Assembly (NCBI GenBank): GCA_963969595.1 | Contig: OZ018409.1 | Coordinates: forward strand, 9,686,520 to 9,750,519 | Origin: Neckera pumila | Lineage: Eukaryota; Streptophyta; Bryopsida; Hypnales; Neckeraceae | Length of the DNA: 64,000 nucleotides | Direction of reading: 5' to 3' | Part shown: positions 33,381-46,839 of the stretch, piece by piece | Position numbering within the stretch: position 1 is the stretch's first letter | Layout: every line of letters starts with the position of its first letter | Notes under the pieces: generated by a model | The model's input: only the letters and a program-made list of their open reading frames with translations | Told to the model about the DNA's origin: nothing | The model's database searches: none | Made by a program: the position numbers and the translations under genes

Positions 33381-34760
33381 CTATTGACTCAAGAATAGCA
33401 AACGTACCTTTCTGGTGAATATAAATTTTGGCTCTGCGTATATGCACAGCACGTTCTCCTTAGGTATAGCAAAGTCTTGGAAGATGTTCATATAAAATTT
33501 TGTTCTAAGTTCACAGACATCAATTCTCCACTTGGACTCTGTGTTCTTTGCCAATTCAAAATAATATGGACAATCACTAGGTGGCGGTGTGGTAGACTTT
33601 GACGTCACACATTTACGAATGGAGGTCGCAAAAGCATTGTCTTTCTTAAAAAATAAAAGCAATGACACATTGAGAGCAATACCTCGGCTGGTGACATTAT
33701 TCAGCATCTCATTTTTGCGTGGAATGTATGTTGACTGCATGCAATTGTACTCTTGCAGCTTGAGAGCTGAAAAATCTGTTGCAGCCTTTAAATTGTCGTT
33801 GTCACCTAAGATAAAGAGTCAGACGTTGGGGTCTGTCATCTATAACTCTAATTTATCCGCAAGGAAGTTTAGGAACAAATCAATCTTTCTCTCATTTTCT
33901 GTTTTAGATGACTTTGGAACTAGCCTCATATCCACAAGTCAGATTTATCTCCCGATGTTGGTAGCTATAACGTCTGCTGATTACTAGCGCCTTAGCCATC
34001 ATGTCTATACCTCTGAGTTTGATCCCTCCAACGGTTCCGGAAATTGATACTTCATTTTCATTAACCTGCAAAACTTATGATGCACCTTTGAGAACTATTT
34101 CTGTAAATCTTTCACACATCTTAGCCAAGCATCATTTTGAAGCCGCTTCTTGAAGTATCCTAGCTTCGGATATGATAACAAAAAATCTCAGGATGTCAAT
34201 GAGAACCTGTGCTTTGCTTTTTATGCTATTCATGTATATTTTTTGACCTACCCACTGATGTCAATGAACATTAGAGAAGGTTTGATGTCCATCAAATCCT
34301 GAAGCACAACTTTCTTGCGCTTCCTCCAATTGACCTAGTCATACTTGGAAATGTTGTTCGATACAAGAATTTTTGTTTTTAAAATGGGCAGCTTTGGGTA
34401 TGCAGCCTTCCGATTAGGAGTCTCACCTATGAGATGCTGCGCAAATGCTCCAAAGCCTGTGTCAGTGAAATGGCCGCAATGCTTGAAAAACTCTCTTTTC
34501 AATGACATGTCCTTGATTTTGAATCCCTTGCTTTTATTGAAGGGTTTCAAGCTTACAAGCTTGATAAGATTGCCTACGGAATATTTGTTTAAGAACTGAT
34601 CTTAGTGACTCCACAAATTGTCAAGTAAGGTTAATTTTTGTAATTCATTCTTGATATCCAAATGCCCTTTGATAGTGGCTTCATCTATTTCAGGATTGAT
34701 ATTTTGGAACCTCTGAACAATTACATCAATGAAACTCTGCATTATAGAATCAAAATTCAT
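33381..34760 (-). pseudogene. Unidentified decayed gene (two well-conserved-looking blocks)
   Basis: The minus-strand frame starts MNFDSIMQSFIDVIVQR at 34760, has a stop near 34603, then continues KPFNKSKGFKIKDMSLKR, HTGF-like FTDTGFGAFAQHL and KTKILVSNNISKYD, stop, VNWRKRKKVVLQDLMD. After a broken stretch it resumes with LFILGDNDNLKAA, YIPRKNEMLNNVTSRG, PPSDCPYYFELAKNTES and FYMNIFQDFAIPKENVLCIY. The steady protein-like composition over 1.3 kb argues for a real former gene. The last block (ending in an N-I-x-x-F-A-x-P-x-E-x-V-x-x-I-Y-A pattern) recalls methyltransferase-like proteins, but I cannot assign it. Confidence 0.4.
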
Positions 34761-35489
34761 GATTAGAACTAAAATTCTCAATAATAAAAAACATGAAGAT
34801 TATTGTCATAGCGACGATACTTATACTATGCATATTTGACTACTGCAAAGACTGTAAGTCCAATGTTTGCACAAAATTTAACCAGAAATCTCTTGTATAA
34901 TTGTATATGATATCTACTATGAATTAATTAATTTTTATTGATTCAATTATAAATAAATGATGTATATAGATAATATCTCACTTTATATTACATAACGTTG
35001 TAAACGACTTTGTTGTTTTGGTTTTGATCCGTAGTTTTGATATTGGTCACCCGTTTGCATTATAGCCAAATATTTCGATAGTTGATGATCGCGTTTCTTT
35101 AAATAGGCTGGATGTAGTCAATATAATTAGTGCAAATGTAGAAACCGAAGATGTTTTTATAACTTGTTTGGATCTAAGGTCCAAATAATAAAAGCTTCTC
35201 ACATTTGAAATTTTTTCTTTTGCTCTTCACTGGAGCTTTCAGTCTGGAACTTCTTGAATGTGACAATGTTGTGCTGTCCATTTATCATCATAAATTTGCC
35301 ATTTTTTATTTCTTTGCACTTGGACTTTTTTATTTTGAGCAACTAATTGTTGCTATCCACTAAAATAAGGTAGATTTGCTTGCCTCTGCTTCATGTCGCC
35401 AAGTTAGAGCAATTTATCTTTGACTTTCACTAAAGTCAACTTCTATAGTGGGTGAATGACATATAGATCTTTGACAAAGATGCATTGCT

Positions 35490-37400
35490 TGATATTAACG
35501 GTCACAATTTTCATTTGGTTGAATACTCGAGTTTAATGAAGTTAATAAAGATGGGCTTTGTAAATTGAATATATTTTGTTGTATTGAAGATTCTTGTTGT
35601 AATTGTACTTGTATCAAAAGCTGAGGTAACTCTGGAACTTGATGTAAATCATTTTGGTGTTTCTTTAAGATAGATTGTATTTTAAATAAAGCTTGATGTA
35701 TCAAAATCTCTAATTCATTGTCTTCTTGTAATAAGTGCTTTGCTGAAATTTTAACAAAACTCTCATCAAATATGACATCTTTAGATATTATTAGTTTTTT
35801 GTTTGTATATTCATTAAACAATAAGCCTTAGCTTTTTCACTATAGCCTAAGAAGATTGTTCCATGATACTGAGAGTCTAATTTTTGTTTTTGTTCCTTGA
35901 AAATAAAAATATGTGTTTTACATAAAAAAAATCTTAAGATAGGAAAAATTAGGTTGTTGGTCATATTATAATTCAAAATGAGTGAAATTTGTTGTTATAG
36001 CTTTGGTAGGACTCCTCTTCTAGAGATAATTTGCTGTGTAGAGTGTTTCTCTTCAAAATATTTTTGGTAATTTTGTATAAGATAATATGATAAAGCTCTT
36101 ATTAATATTTTATTTTTGTATTTGGACACCATTTTGTTGTGGTACGTAGATTGTGGTTGTCTCCCTTTTAATGCCTTGTTTTCGACAAAAAGGTATTAAA
36201 TTTACTAGATAGGCATTCATCACCTTAGTCAGATTTTAATATCTTTATTTTATAATGTGTTGATTTTTCAACATAGTTTTTGTAGAGTTAAAATTTAGTA
36301 AATGCTTCAGATTTATTTTTCACCAAATAAACATGGCACAATTTTGTTGAATCATAAATAAATGTGATAAATTAAAGATAATATGTATGTGTTACAACTT
36401 GCATTGGTCTATATATATCTAAATGAATCAATTCAAAAATATTTGAGTAGCTTGTCTTCTATCTTATTTTCAAAAAAAAATTTAAATGTATTTTGCCTTT
36501 TATATAAGATTAGCATATGGTGATTTGCTTCTCATAAAAAGATTCAATACCTTTTGAGATAATTTGTATTTGTTTTAGTCTTTTTTGATTTAAATGGTCA
36601 AGCCTGAAATGCTATAAATCAACTTTATTTAATATTGAAGTAATTGGAATTGCTAAAATATATTTATTTGATCTAATAGTCTCACTTAGTTCATATAAAT
36701 CTAGATGAAATTTTCAAGTTGTTATTATTTAACCTAATTTATTTATAAGAGTAAATATTCAATCTTTTATTCGGATTTCTCCACCTACTTTATCAAGTTG
36801 CTTTGCTAAAAACAGATTATTTTTAAAGCCAGGAATATGTAAATATCAGGTATGAATTTTCTTCTCCATTAGATAGTTTTATATTAACATCACCATACTC
36901 TTGGATGGTATATAATGTAAAGTCATCACCTAGATGGACTTTTATACTTAGTGTAACATACAAATCCTTCACATTAATGGCATATGTGCTAAATTGCTTT
37001 TGAAATCCACATACCAAGAGGAATTTATTTTCTCTTAGATTGCTAATGCAACCACATAGAATTTATTATTTGCTATAACAAGATTTTTTTGCTTTTTGTT
37101 GTTTGCTCTTTCCGTAGTTATTCTAATTTTGCAGTTTTTAAGCTGATGCCCGAATTTTTTGCATTAAAAAAAAAATTCTTAGTTGCAAGGTTTTTCTTTT
37201 CAAAAGATTTATAGCTACCATTCTTTTCTTTTGAAATTGAATTTTTTTTGTTCTTATTGAAATAAGATAAGTTCTTATTGAAATAAGATTTCTTGCCTTT
37301 GTTATAAAATTTCTTACCAATATAAAGTGCTAATGTATTTCGGAAGTTAATATCATAGAACAATTTTATTTTAATATCATTTTTGGATACGACTTACATT
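35490..37400 (-). pseudogene. Copia pol remnant (protease region to integrase end)
   Basis: On the minus strand, in order: a Lys-rich gag tail (NKGKKSYFNKN) with HQLKNCK-like remains; a protease-side block (KVHLGDDFTLYTIQEYGDVN); a GAG-pre-integrase start (RLDHLNQKRLKQ); integrase core words (ELIHLDIYRPM, FIYDSTKLCHVYL, KNKSEAFTKF, YKIKILKSD, GDEY); and the integrase C-terminal block FLGYSEKAKAYCLMN followed by LIISKDVIFDE. Many stops are present. The reverse transcriptase expected next is absent; sequence beyond 35490 no longer looks like copia. Confidence 0.75.
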
Positions 37401-37689
37401 TAATTGTGTATTGTATAAAATAATTTATTTTATCAATAAAAATTTAATAAATTATGCACTATGATGCTTGCACGTTTCAAAATTTGTTGTTTATACCAAT
37501 AGGTTCAATAGATTGAAAAATAAAAAAAATTCAAAAAAAATTCATCAACAATATACATCTTCATATCATTTATATGTGATAATTTTTTATCACTATATAA
37601 TCATTTTTATTTATTAAAATCAACATGATAAACAAACTTTGAAGATTTTAAACAAAAAAAACTAATTAATATGTCCATAAAGCGATACC

Positions 37690-37990
37690 TATATTGAAAT
37701 TTAATCCTCTGGTTTCATCTTGCTTTCCTTCTCTTTCCAGTACAGTGTTTTTTATTTCGCCTCACTTGTTGTGCCTTTCATGTTAAGTTCTCTGAGGCTG
37801 TCTAGGAACTGTGTATTGTATTGTTTTGCCAAAACTCTCAATTTGTTTGCTTGAAGGATTTGCGGTTGTATTCCCAATACTTTTCTTCATACATGTCTAC
37901 AAGAGATTTCAAAAATCTATCCTTCCACGCCCTTTTCACATTTTAATTATTATGTGAACTTTTCTTCTGAGTCCCTTAAGAACTATCATC
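37690..37990 (-). pseudogene. Myb/SANT-like (trihelix-type) domain remnant
   Basis: The minus-strand frame reads WKDRFLKSLVDMYEEKYWEY, NRKSFKQTN, then after a one-base shift VLAKQYNTQFLDS and YWKEKESKM. W-x(n)-N-x-x-F-K-x-x-W and the A-x-x-Y/F-N pattern are those of Myb/SANT-like DNA-binding domains common in plant transposon accessory genes. It may belong to the same interrupted gene as the blocks at 33.4-35.5 kb, with the copia remnant in between. Confidence 0.5.
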
Positions 37991-38399
37991 GTCTTTATTG
38001 TTAGAACTAGTAATCCCCCACTTTGAACTTTCATGATGTCAACAAAAAATGCAAATCGTCGTTCACTTAAGAAAAACAAAAAACAATAAGCACTATACTA
38101 AACAAACTCTTTGTTGTTTGTTCTGTGGCGCCGCAAATCCTATTTAAGCTCTATGTGGAAAGAATAAAGATGAAGATGAGGAGTCATCAAGGTGCATAGT
38201 CTGTCATTCTTCATTTTTAATGTTTTTCTTTTCAACGTGTATGAAAAAACCTTAGTAACTTTGTCATCAGAGTTTAAGTCGCACATTTCGTTAGTCCTAT
38301 TTTGTGAATGCCAGCATGAGTGAGCTTGTACCTTTTGGCCTTTATATCCGACGCCCGCAGCTATGGTTGGTCCCATTTACGTGGGTCTAGTGAGCTAAC

Positions 38400-39210
38400 A
38401 AGCGATATTCTTATGAGCAATTTAAGCAAAGATTGAAGTTTGTAATTCACTCACGATAAAATATAAATGTAGTGAAGTGACTGTGAGCTTTGTAGTTTGT
38501 CATCTGGATATCAGACTTTTTTTTATTTTTGCTTTTATTTTTGCTTTTAGTTGAATTTATAGTGAAAGATATTTAAAAAAAATTGTTTGTGTTGTGTTTA
38601 GTAGAAGTCTCTACAAATATGGTGTGTTATTTCTAAAAGTATAGAAGTGCTTTAAACACTTCCATTTTTCTTGTCCAAAATCTAATTAGGTGTTTAAAAT
38701 GTCAATTAAGTGTTTGAGATAGATTTAAGCCCTATTGGCAAAATAGTAGGATAGCATCTAAATTAGACTATTTTTAGATTTATCTCTAAGTGCAAGTAAC
38801 AAATTATAGGCTAAATAGAATAGTAGTACAAATTGGCAATTGTCCTACTAGTTTATAGGAGGTCCTCTAAGTGATCACATATAAGTCACAATCTAATTTG
38901 TTAAAGTTGAAAAAAATTGATTTATATCGTGTAAATTAATTTCTGATGTTTAAATAACATGTGCAATCAAAGTTTGGAGAGAAGTGTTTTTAGTAAAAAA
39001 CACGCCAGAAGCTCAACCACAAAATTGGATTGTCCAGAATACCTTGTATAATAATGACTTCTTCCCAAAGAAATTAAAATAGGAGGTCCTAATGAAGACC
39101 TTTCTATGATTAGTGCAAAATTAATAAGAAAACTTGCACTTAGCATTTGGAGACTTTTCAAAAATTGCCCAAAAAAGTTTCATAATTTTCTGAATTGTAG
39201 AAAATGACTT
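38400..39210. other. AT-rich DNA without recognised genes
   Basis: Nothing supportable seen between the Myb/SANT-like remnant and the truncated end of the helicase gene. Confidence 0.3.
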
Positions 39211-39256
39211 TATGAATAGTCAATTATATTTACTAACATTGAAAAATTCATATAAA

Positions 39257-42200
39257 TTATCCAAGTAACGGTAAATCGGAACTGAAGAACCGCCTCAATG
39301 GATCTTCCATGTTCGGGGGTACAGTGGCTGACAGGAGGAGCAGAGGAACGGGCACTTTGCAAATGTGCTCCATACCGTGCATGGCCGGTCGCCATGAACT
39401 TGCTACGAGTGCTAGGTGGCACTCATCCACAACAATCCTCATAAGCCGACCTTCTTCATGCAGGCATCCAAGATGATTTTTTGAAATGCTTGCAACAAAC
39501 ATTGCTCCACAGAGACCAATAAAATGTCGACAGCACCGACTGCCACCGAACCCGAATACACTTGGATTGACATCCCAGCATTCTTCTAACAATGGCGCAT
39601 CTCCTTCTTCAGCGCCACGAAAGAACACACGATGACAATGGTGTAGCGGCCTCTTTCGACCAGGGCAGGCAAGAGGAAGAGCAGCCTCTTGCCCCCACCT
39701 GTCGACAGGACAACCAAGAGATCCTCTTGGCGGGCTAGAATCCGATGTATTGCTAGTGCTTGATGTGAGCTCTTGAATTTGTCATGTCCGAGCAAACCCA
39801 AACCGTGTACAGCCAATTCCGAACAAGTCAGGGATGGGAGGTCCATGGCGATGTCTCCTACGGACCGAACCACTTTGATTACATGATGATGATGGTGGTG
39901 GACATGACTGGTTGTAGTGACGAGTGTTGTACCCACACCATGTTGATCGACTGGAGCTTTAGAGGGAAGAAGACTATCGGATGCGAGATGCAACAGTTTG
40001 TGCCATTCGACGGATGTCAATTGGTACAATTGAAACTTGTCCCATCCAATACTTGGATGGTCAAAATTAGACCGGCCATACACTCTGCTGGCAATCTGTT
40101 GCGAGTGGCTCACCTGGCTGTCCAGAGGCCCATTGCATGCCAACACTGAATCCTTGCCGTACTTTAGAAATCTATGCATCTAGGCGATGGCCATGTGCTG
40201 CCAAGAATTCAGAGGCAATGCAATGTGGAAGTGAGCTAGAAATAATCTGGAGACCCCTTCTGATAAATCACAACTAGACAAAGCCCGTCCTTCTTTCACT
40301 ACCAAAAGTTGATTATATAGTGTGGTTTGATCTGCTTTGTACAAGACTATAGAAGCGAGGATCTCCATCTCCCGGACGTATGTAAGATAGTTGGTTAGCA
40401 AAAATGATGTATCTTTGCATAGATACCGAGCAACAGGTCGTTGTACTCCGCGAAGACCATCTGCTTTTCCGTAGAGAGAGAGGAGCATCATCAGACCACC
40501 TACAAAACATACGTCCCAAATTTGAGCAAGGGTGTTGTGGATTGCACAAGAAAGAAACTCGACACCGCGGCCCGGCTGGCCTGCGATGAGATGTGCTACG
40601 GACAGGAGTTTCTGCAGCCACTTCCCAATCTTGTGCATCCAATTACTTAGCGCATCTCGGTTCCAAATAATCTTTCTCCCCGCCTTGTCGGTGCGATCCA
40701 CAAATCAGCGACACAGGATGGCATCGCCCACATTGAAAATGACATTAGATGGGCAAGACTCAAGATGTAATCAGAACAGTGGTTGCTTGGGTTTGAAATG
40801 AACCAATATCCGACTCTATTGTCTCGGAGGTTGTCCTATAGTCCTCCTTCTGATTTGCTTTAGAGCAGCCGATCTTTGTTAGAATAGTAAGCGGGCATAT
40901 TCAAGACCACGTCTCTTTTGAACTCCTGGTACAATTCCTTGATAGCCTCATGGATCATGGTGGATATGCCTTGGATGTTCACCAGAACACCATCAATAAG
41001 TTGTCCATTTTCAACCCAAACCACCTTAGGGAGATGAATCTCGTTCTTTGTGATCGCAAAGATGAGTCTTTTTGCCTCGAGTATTGTTGAAAACGGAATT
41101 TGATGGCCATGAAGAACAAAAAACAAGAATTGTTGTTCAACTTCATCTGCATTGTCCATTTCTATGAATGAGGTGTGGACGATCTTGTAGAGAACTAGAG
41201 AGCGACACCAATACATCATCCTCAAAATGCGGTGAGTTACATCATTGGGAGCTACTACATGTCGCTGCTGTATTCTTACGAAGGCAACGAACTGATAAAT
41301 GAGTAGCGAGTTCTTAGGAACAAAATGAGATGGTTGTTGGACGAAGAAGAAATCCTCCAATACTTGTATGCATTGACATTTCGACACTCGAATCTGTTCC
41401 TCGCCGAAGTCCCCATCCCCATCTTCCATTTCCAACCCTATCCAGAGGCTCTGCAGAGACTACCGCAACGGCTCAGAGAGCGGAACCAAGGTACAGAGGA
41501 GGGCATCTTCCTTGTCGTTCTTGTCGTTGTTGTTTAGAGACCTAAGTAGCAACACGATCAAATGCAACAGTGTCGCGACGTAGTCTTCGCATGACTGCTC
41601 CAACCGCGAAAAGGGAGCAGTCGAGATGTCAATGGCCTTTCTAGATTTGACCTTTCTTTGCAAGAGGGCTTCCACCGTGCCGTTGTTGTCGTGGAAGTCC
41701 GACATCAACAATCTCAGAACCTCACACAATCAGTTGACAAAAAAAGCGTCATCATCCGGTCCAGATGCCGACACCAACGAAGCCATGGCACCGAAATCTC
41801 CACCCAAGTTTTGTATAAAATAATCCCAACCAAGCCTTTTGATGAATAAAGGTAGCTGTCTTGCGTCGGTGTCTAAAATCGCAGGTGCCTCCCCCGGATG
41901 CCTGTGAGCTTCTCTTGTAACAATATGAATAAGAGAGTTGCAGGGCGCAACGGTTTCCGAACCCCAACTGACTGCAAACCAGCTATTGTTCCCGGGTGAT
42001 GGCGCCAAGCGTTGCACCCAATAGGCTTCGCGGTTGTCTGGAAGAGACCAATTCAAATGGTGAGCTTTGCGAAAGTGACCTCTGAAGGTGGTCAATTTGT
42101 GGCAGTAGAAGATACAAAGCTTGCACCGAAATCCGTCTGACACGTGGAGCCCTTCAATGAGATCCCTCAAGGTTGTGGTCCCAACTCGGTATGGAGTAAT

Positions 42201-42374
42201 AGAAGCACTACCAAAATGAAGTTCAAAATGACCGATATCCATCGCCAGCCTTTTCAGATCCACCTTGCGTTGGTGGACTCTGCTCACATGTTGGCCAATA
42301 CTCCCAGCCTGCACTACGTACTGGCAAAGTTGACAGATGGCTACGTAAAGATGCTCATTCACAAAGAAGTACAA
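39257..42374 (-). pseudogene. OrsD-finger/RecQ-like helicase gene, truncated and decayed
   Basis: Starting at 42374, the protein has two C2H2 units, ICQLCQYVVQAGSIGQH-x4-H and FRCKLCIFYCHKLTTFRGH-x4-H, the arrangement of the OrsD (DUF3505) domain. A long middle region follows (QIPFSTILEAKRLIFAI, LLSVAHLIAGQPGRGVEFLS, HIALPLNSWQHMAIA, LTSVEWHKLLHLAS). Then comes the N-terminal half of a superfamily-2 helicase: motif I LLVVLSTGGGKRLLFLLPAL, motif Ia VIVCSFVALKKEM, motif II VVDECH, motif III LLLLSATVPP. The order matches large RecQ-like, telomere-linked-type helicases of fungi. Three in-frame stops (near 41730, 41460 and 40180), a frameshift between 40860 and 40701 and another near 39600 break it. 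The Walker A ends GGGKR instead of GGGKS/T. The C-terminal helicase domain is absent; the sequence turns AT-rich at about 39250. Confidence 0.8.
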
Positions 42375-42399
42375 TTCGGATTTGCTATACGAGTCTCAA

Positions 42400-44960
42400 T
42401 TGTCATTTGTGGGGATGAATGGGTGGATGGCAGCGGATACATCGGCACTCGCCCCTCCGACGTCGGTCCAAGAGTTTGCTTTGGTGCAAGTTTTGCAATG
42501 TACCTGCATATTCAATAGGTGTTTGCTGGTGAACGCTCGGCAACGAGAGCACTAAAAAAGCCTCGTGTCCGCTCGATGCAAAATGACCTCCTCTTGCATT
42601 CCGCAACTGTCCAATGAAAACGTCACGTTGCATGTTCAAGCATGGAGTTTGGAGTAATTTTTCAAACTGCTTTTTAAAACAAACACCGGAGGGTTGCACT
42701 TCTTGCATTCATGAGACATTGTTGCTTGCTTGTTGGGTGTAAAGAACACCCTATGGAATTGGGGCGTACGAATCCTAAACCCTTGATATCCAAAAATAGT
42801 GTGTTAGCCCTCACTCCGATGTCGAAGCACAAGACATAAAACAAAAAGTTGAGCAGAGGATGAAACAAAACACTTTGGAATTCTAAAGGGGACTTCGTCC
42901 AAGCGGCCCTAGAAAGTAGAAACCATTGCAATTTGACAAGTGTGACACATCTACAGTACTCAGGCCGCCGTAAGACATCTTTGCAACAGTCTTGGAAATA
43001 AAATCACAAACGCACCAAGTAAGAGACTTTGAATGCACTGACGAAGCTTTTCGGTGATGTGAATAATTCTAGGAAATGGAAGTACCTCAATGTCTTGATG
43101 ACAACCGCACGACTAAATCATGCGCTCTTGCGTCCGATATGCAGAAAAAATTGTTTGATGAATCTATGAAACAAAACTCCACGCTCGATCATGACCATCG
43201 GAAGCAGCTCGCTTTTGCATGTTCTGGACGTCTGTCAACGTCCCCAACTGGAAGCACATTAACAGCCACCTCGAGCCGCCTGAACCTTGTCAAATTTCTA
43301 CAGTATTTGGTGCTTTCAACGTTTCAATCTTCGAATCATGCTCTGGAGTTAGATATCACAATTTGGAACATTTAGAATCATACTTTTTGGAAGTTACCAT
43401 TCCAGAGGTAGGTGACATAATGGTGTCAGAATCTGGGACTACTGTCGGAATAATTGATGAGCCGCCGCCATTGGACGACTCTGGTGAATCAATGGAGTGT
43501 TTTTGAACATTGGACAAGTTGGGCGTGAAGAGACGGAGTTTGATATATGGACAGACGAGGACCATTCACAACATTCCTACAGCATTGTCACGGCTCTATT
43601 CCCCTCCTCCTTCAAAATCTACCCCAGTCTTATCAGGACCCATCTCGAGATGCAACACGATGATCCGATTCCTGGAGAATCCGCAAGGAAGTGCTTGTGT
43701 CAGTGCACTTTTGGACTCCAATCGACTCTCAGCTCATCTTCAATTGCTTCGTCTGCTGTTCTTGGCGCAGATTTCGGTCCCATTTTGTCCCCTCTGTCTT
43801 TCCTTCTTGTCCCTTTTTGTTTTTCTATCATGCAGCCACGGTGGATTAAGTGCGCCGCTGCTACGCACCCGCTTCGTGCGGCTACCTCTGTCACTCGGGA
43901 GGGGGAGCTCAATTATGAAATATAAGAGTTTATCCAAATCAATGTAGAAATTGTTGGGTCCTACCTTTTAGAGAGAGTCATTCTAATGCTGTTCAAATTG
44001 CGGGAGCTTGTATTGCTCGAAGTTATATATTTGTTTTTGTACTTTTTTGAAAAATGTTTTCAATCACTTTACTCCTATAGTGTAGTACAAAGTTGGGTTC
44101 TCTCATCACTGAGTCCTAAAAGAAGAATTTTGAATTTTTCTTGCCAGAAATTTGATAGCCATTTGATGATGGGAGGCAACTATCGTCCAATTCTGAGGTT
44201 CCCGCCGCCAGATACAAGTGTGAACTTTCTCTTTCACCCACATTGTTGGAGTCACTTTCTATGAATAGTTGTGATTTTTCTATGCTATGTCGCCAAAGAT
44301 TTGTGCATTGGAGCCACCCCTTTTGCCTACTTCTCTTCCAACTTTGTATTGTTGGTGCCAATTTGCTTTTAGTGTGAGAGGGTTGAATTTGTCATTCTTT
44401 CTTATGGGACTTCAAATATTGTTTTTTAATCACCCTTCAGTTGTTGTGCCTTCAAGACAGTGTTGTAAACCGCTTTGTATTTTTGTTTCCTATATAATTC
44501 TTTTTATTTTCTATACTTCATTTGCATGCAAAGTAAGTCACTCATGAATCACTGCGATGACAAATGATGAACTGTTGCATCCAGCTAATTCAAATTGTCC
44601 GCAATTGTGTTCATACAACTCTTGTTCATTAAACCTTGAAGTCATGAATTCTACATTGTTGTGTGATTTCTTTGCTTAAATTGTTGAAAGGATTTTGACT
44701 TGTAAGTTTTAATATCATTTGCTTCAAATCCTAAAACTCTAATTTAGGATTTTTTGTGCTTGCAATTCTTGCATTTATAGTTTATAGTTTAGAATGGAAT
44801 CCACAGCGGTTTGCCTCAATTAGCAGTTCCATAGATTAAGGTTTTTTGAGCTTACAATAGGTTTCTGGGCAAAAACGTGTACTCACCGCTGTTTGTTTGT
44901 TCAAATGCTTAAGTTGCCTTTAAAGCCAAATATTTGTCTGTCAATTCATGGAGCAATCGA
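42400..44960. other. Region without identified genes
   Basis: Only unassigned open frames, for example plus-strand 43076-43375 and the overlapping 43219-43506 (IFESCSGVRYHNLEHLESYF). Their sequence is protein-like but unfamiliar, and no start, splice or homology argument supports them. Upstream minus frames at 42403-42931 may be leader DNA of the helicase gene. Confidence 0.3.
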
Positions 44961-44982
44961 TGAGTAGGAAGAATCGTCTCAA

Positions 44983-45145
44983 TGTCGATATGTCAAAATA
45001 CTGATGCATCGAAATGTCGAGATATCGATGTATCCAGATGTCGAGATATTGATCTATTGGGAGAGGGAGATATCGATATGTCGAGGTGTTGAGATATCGA
45101 GGTGTCGAGGTGTCGAGATACTGACTTGTCGAGATGCTGGCATGT
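44983..45145. repeat. Short-unit array of GTCGAGATATCGA words
   Basis: Imperfect tandem units of about 24 bp built from GTCGAGATATCGATGT. On the minus strand they encode a repeated SISRHLDT. A looser array of the same words lies at 50160-50260. Confidence 0.6.
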
Positions 45146-45389
45146 CAGCAGCAAGGGACAAAGACCAAATTCTTCCAAAAGAACGTATGCTGTTGAACCC
45201 TGGTTTTGACAGCTTTTAGGGTTTAGGCCCATGCGACCCCGTACAAGCCTAATCCCTTCTCCAACCCTGGTGTCTTCAACCTGATGGCGCCTTCTGCAGC
45301 ATTCGGTCAGGCCGCGCAACTTTGTGCAACACCTGCAATCGCAGCCACATTGCTTTGGTGCGCCGTAGGTGGAACATGCAGGGTGCAGA

Positions 45390-46620
45390 GCAATCGATGT
45401 GAAGCAGTCGTTAACCGCGCAGGTGCACATCTCAACCCTAAACTGAAACACTGTGTCAAAGAAGAGGACTTTTGATTGCGACAGCTCGTCGGTGCAGCAT
45501 GCTCCGTCATGTCGAGTCACGACGGAGGAGTCGTTGTGGCCATGTAAGCCCCGTGGCCGTTTTAAAGTCCAGCATGTTGATGTGTATGCTTCTCGCATTG
45601 TCGATATCATCTTTCTTTCTTTGTGCACGTCTAAACCCTGATGCGGATGACGCGATCAAGCCGTGATTGCTGTTTAGGTCGTGCATTTCGGGATGACGGG
45701 TTTGTTCTTGTAGCCCACAGTTTTGCATTCCAACAGGCCAGTCGCTTCTCATTTAGTTGTGCAAACCCTAAACGTTGATGTTCCCTGTTCGGTTCCCGCA
45801 AAGCAGGTCTGACAGTTGTTTATAACTCGCAGACGGAGTGTTGAGGGCATCGATTTCTTGGGCGATGGAATTACCGCGATGGGAGTCAAGTCGGTTTTGG
45901 AGTGATTTCTTTAAAATCCATTTTGAAATTGCTTGATTCCTCCAACCGCAGTTGGAGCGTGCGGGGTGCGGAGCGGAGCACCGCATAGTAAGGCTGAAGC
46001 GCGAAGACGACGACGCAAAGCAGTCAGGCGCGGAGCAATCAACGTGAAGCAGTCATGCACCTCGCAGGTGCACATCTCAACCCTAAACCAAAACACTGTG
46101 TCAAAGAAGAGGACTTTGAGTGCAACAGCTTGCCGGTGCAGCATGCACCGTCACGTCGAGTCACGATGGAGGAGTCATTGTGGCCTTGTGGCCGCTCCTC
46201 AGCCTCGTGGCCGTTCCGAAGTCCAGCACGTCGATGTGTATGCTCGTGGCATTGTCGATATCATCCCTCTTTCCTCGTGCACATCTAAACCCTGATGTGA
46301 ATGACGCCATGACGCGATGAAGCCGTAACTGCTGTGTAATTCGTGCATTTCGGGATGACGGGTTTGTTCTTGTAGCCCACGGCTTCGCATTCCAACAGGC
46401 CAGTCGCTTCTCATTTAGTTGTATAAACCCTAAACTTTGACGTTCCCTGTTCGGTTCCCGCAAAGTAGGTCTGACGGTTGTTTATAACTTGCAAATGGAG
46501 TGTTGAGGGCATCAATATCTTGGGAGATGGGATTACCGCGATGGGAGTCAAGTCGGTTTCTGGAGTGATTTCCTTAAAATCCATTTCGGAATTGCTTCAT
46601 TCCTCCGACCGCAGCATTGG
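45390..46620. repeat. Tandem duplication, unit about 660 bp
   Basis: Two direct copies (about 45390-45960 and 46050-46620), offset 655-662 bp, share blocks such as GTGCACATCTCAACCCTAAA, ACACTGTGTCAAAGAAGAGG, CATTTCGGGATGACGGGTTT and TACCGCGATGGGAGTCAAGT. The divergence looks moderate. No conserved open frame runs through both. Confidence 0.75.
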
Positions 46621-46839
46621 GGCATCAGGGTTTTAAGCTTCGCATTCTCGGGGCATTTTGCAAGAAATTCCATCCCTTGCAAATGTTTTGGAGCACTAGA
46701 AGAACTTGTCGGAGTCTTCACATTTTGTAAGTTATTCCTGAATTCATCTGAATCAACTTTTGTGGAAGCACATTTATTTGCTAGTTAGGATCTCTCACCT
46801 TGAAATGAAATCGTGCCAATCAACCCCGAAATCAACCGC

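Noticed and set aside
45507..46463. Open frames in the 660 bp tandem duplication
   Set aside because: Frames differ between the two copies and no domain is recognisable.
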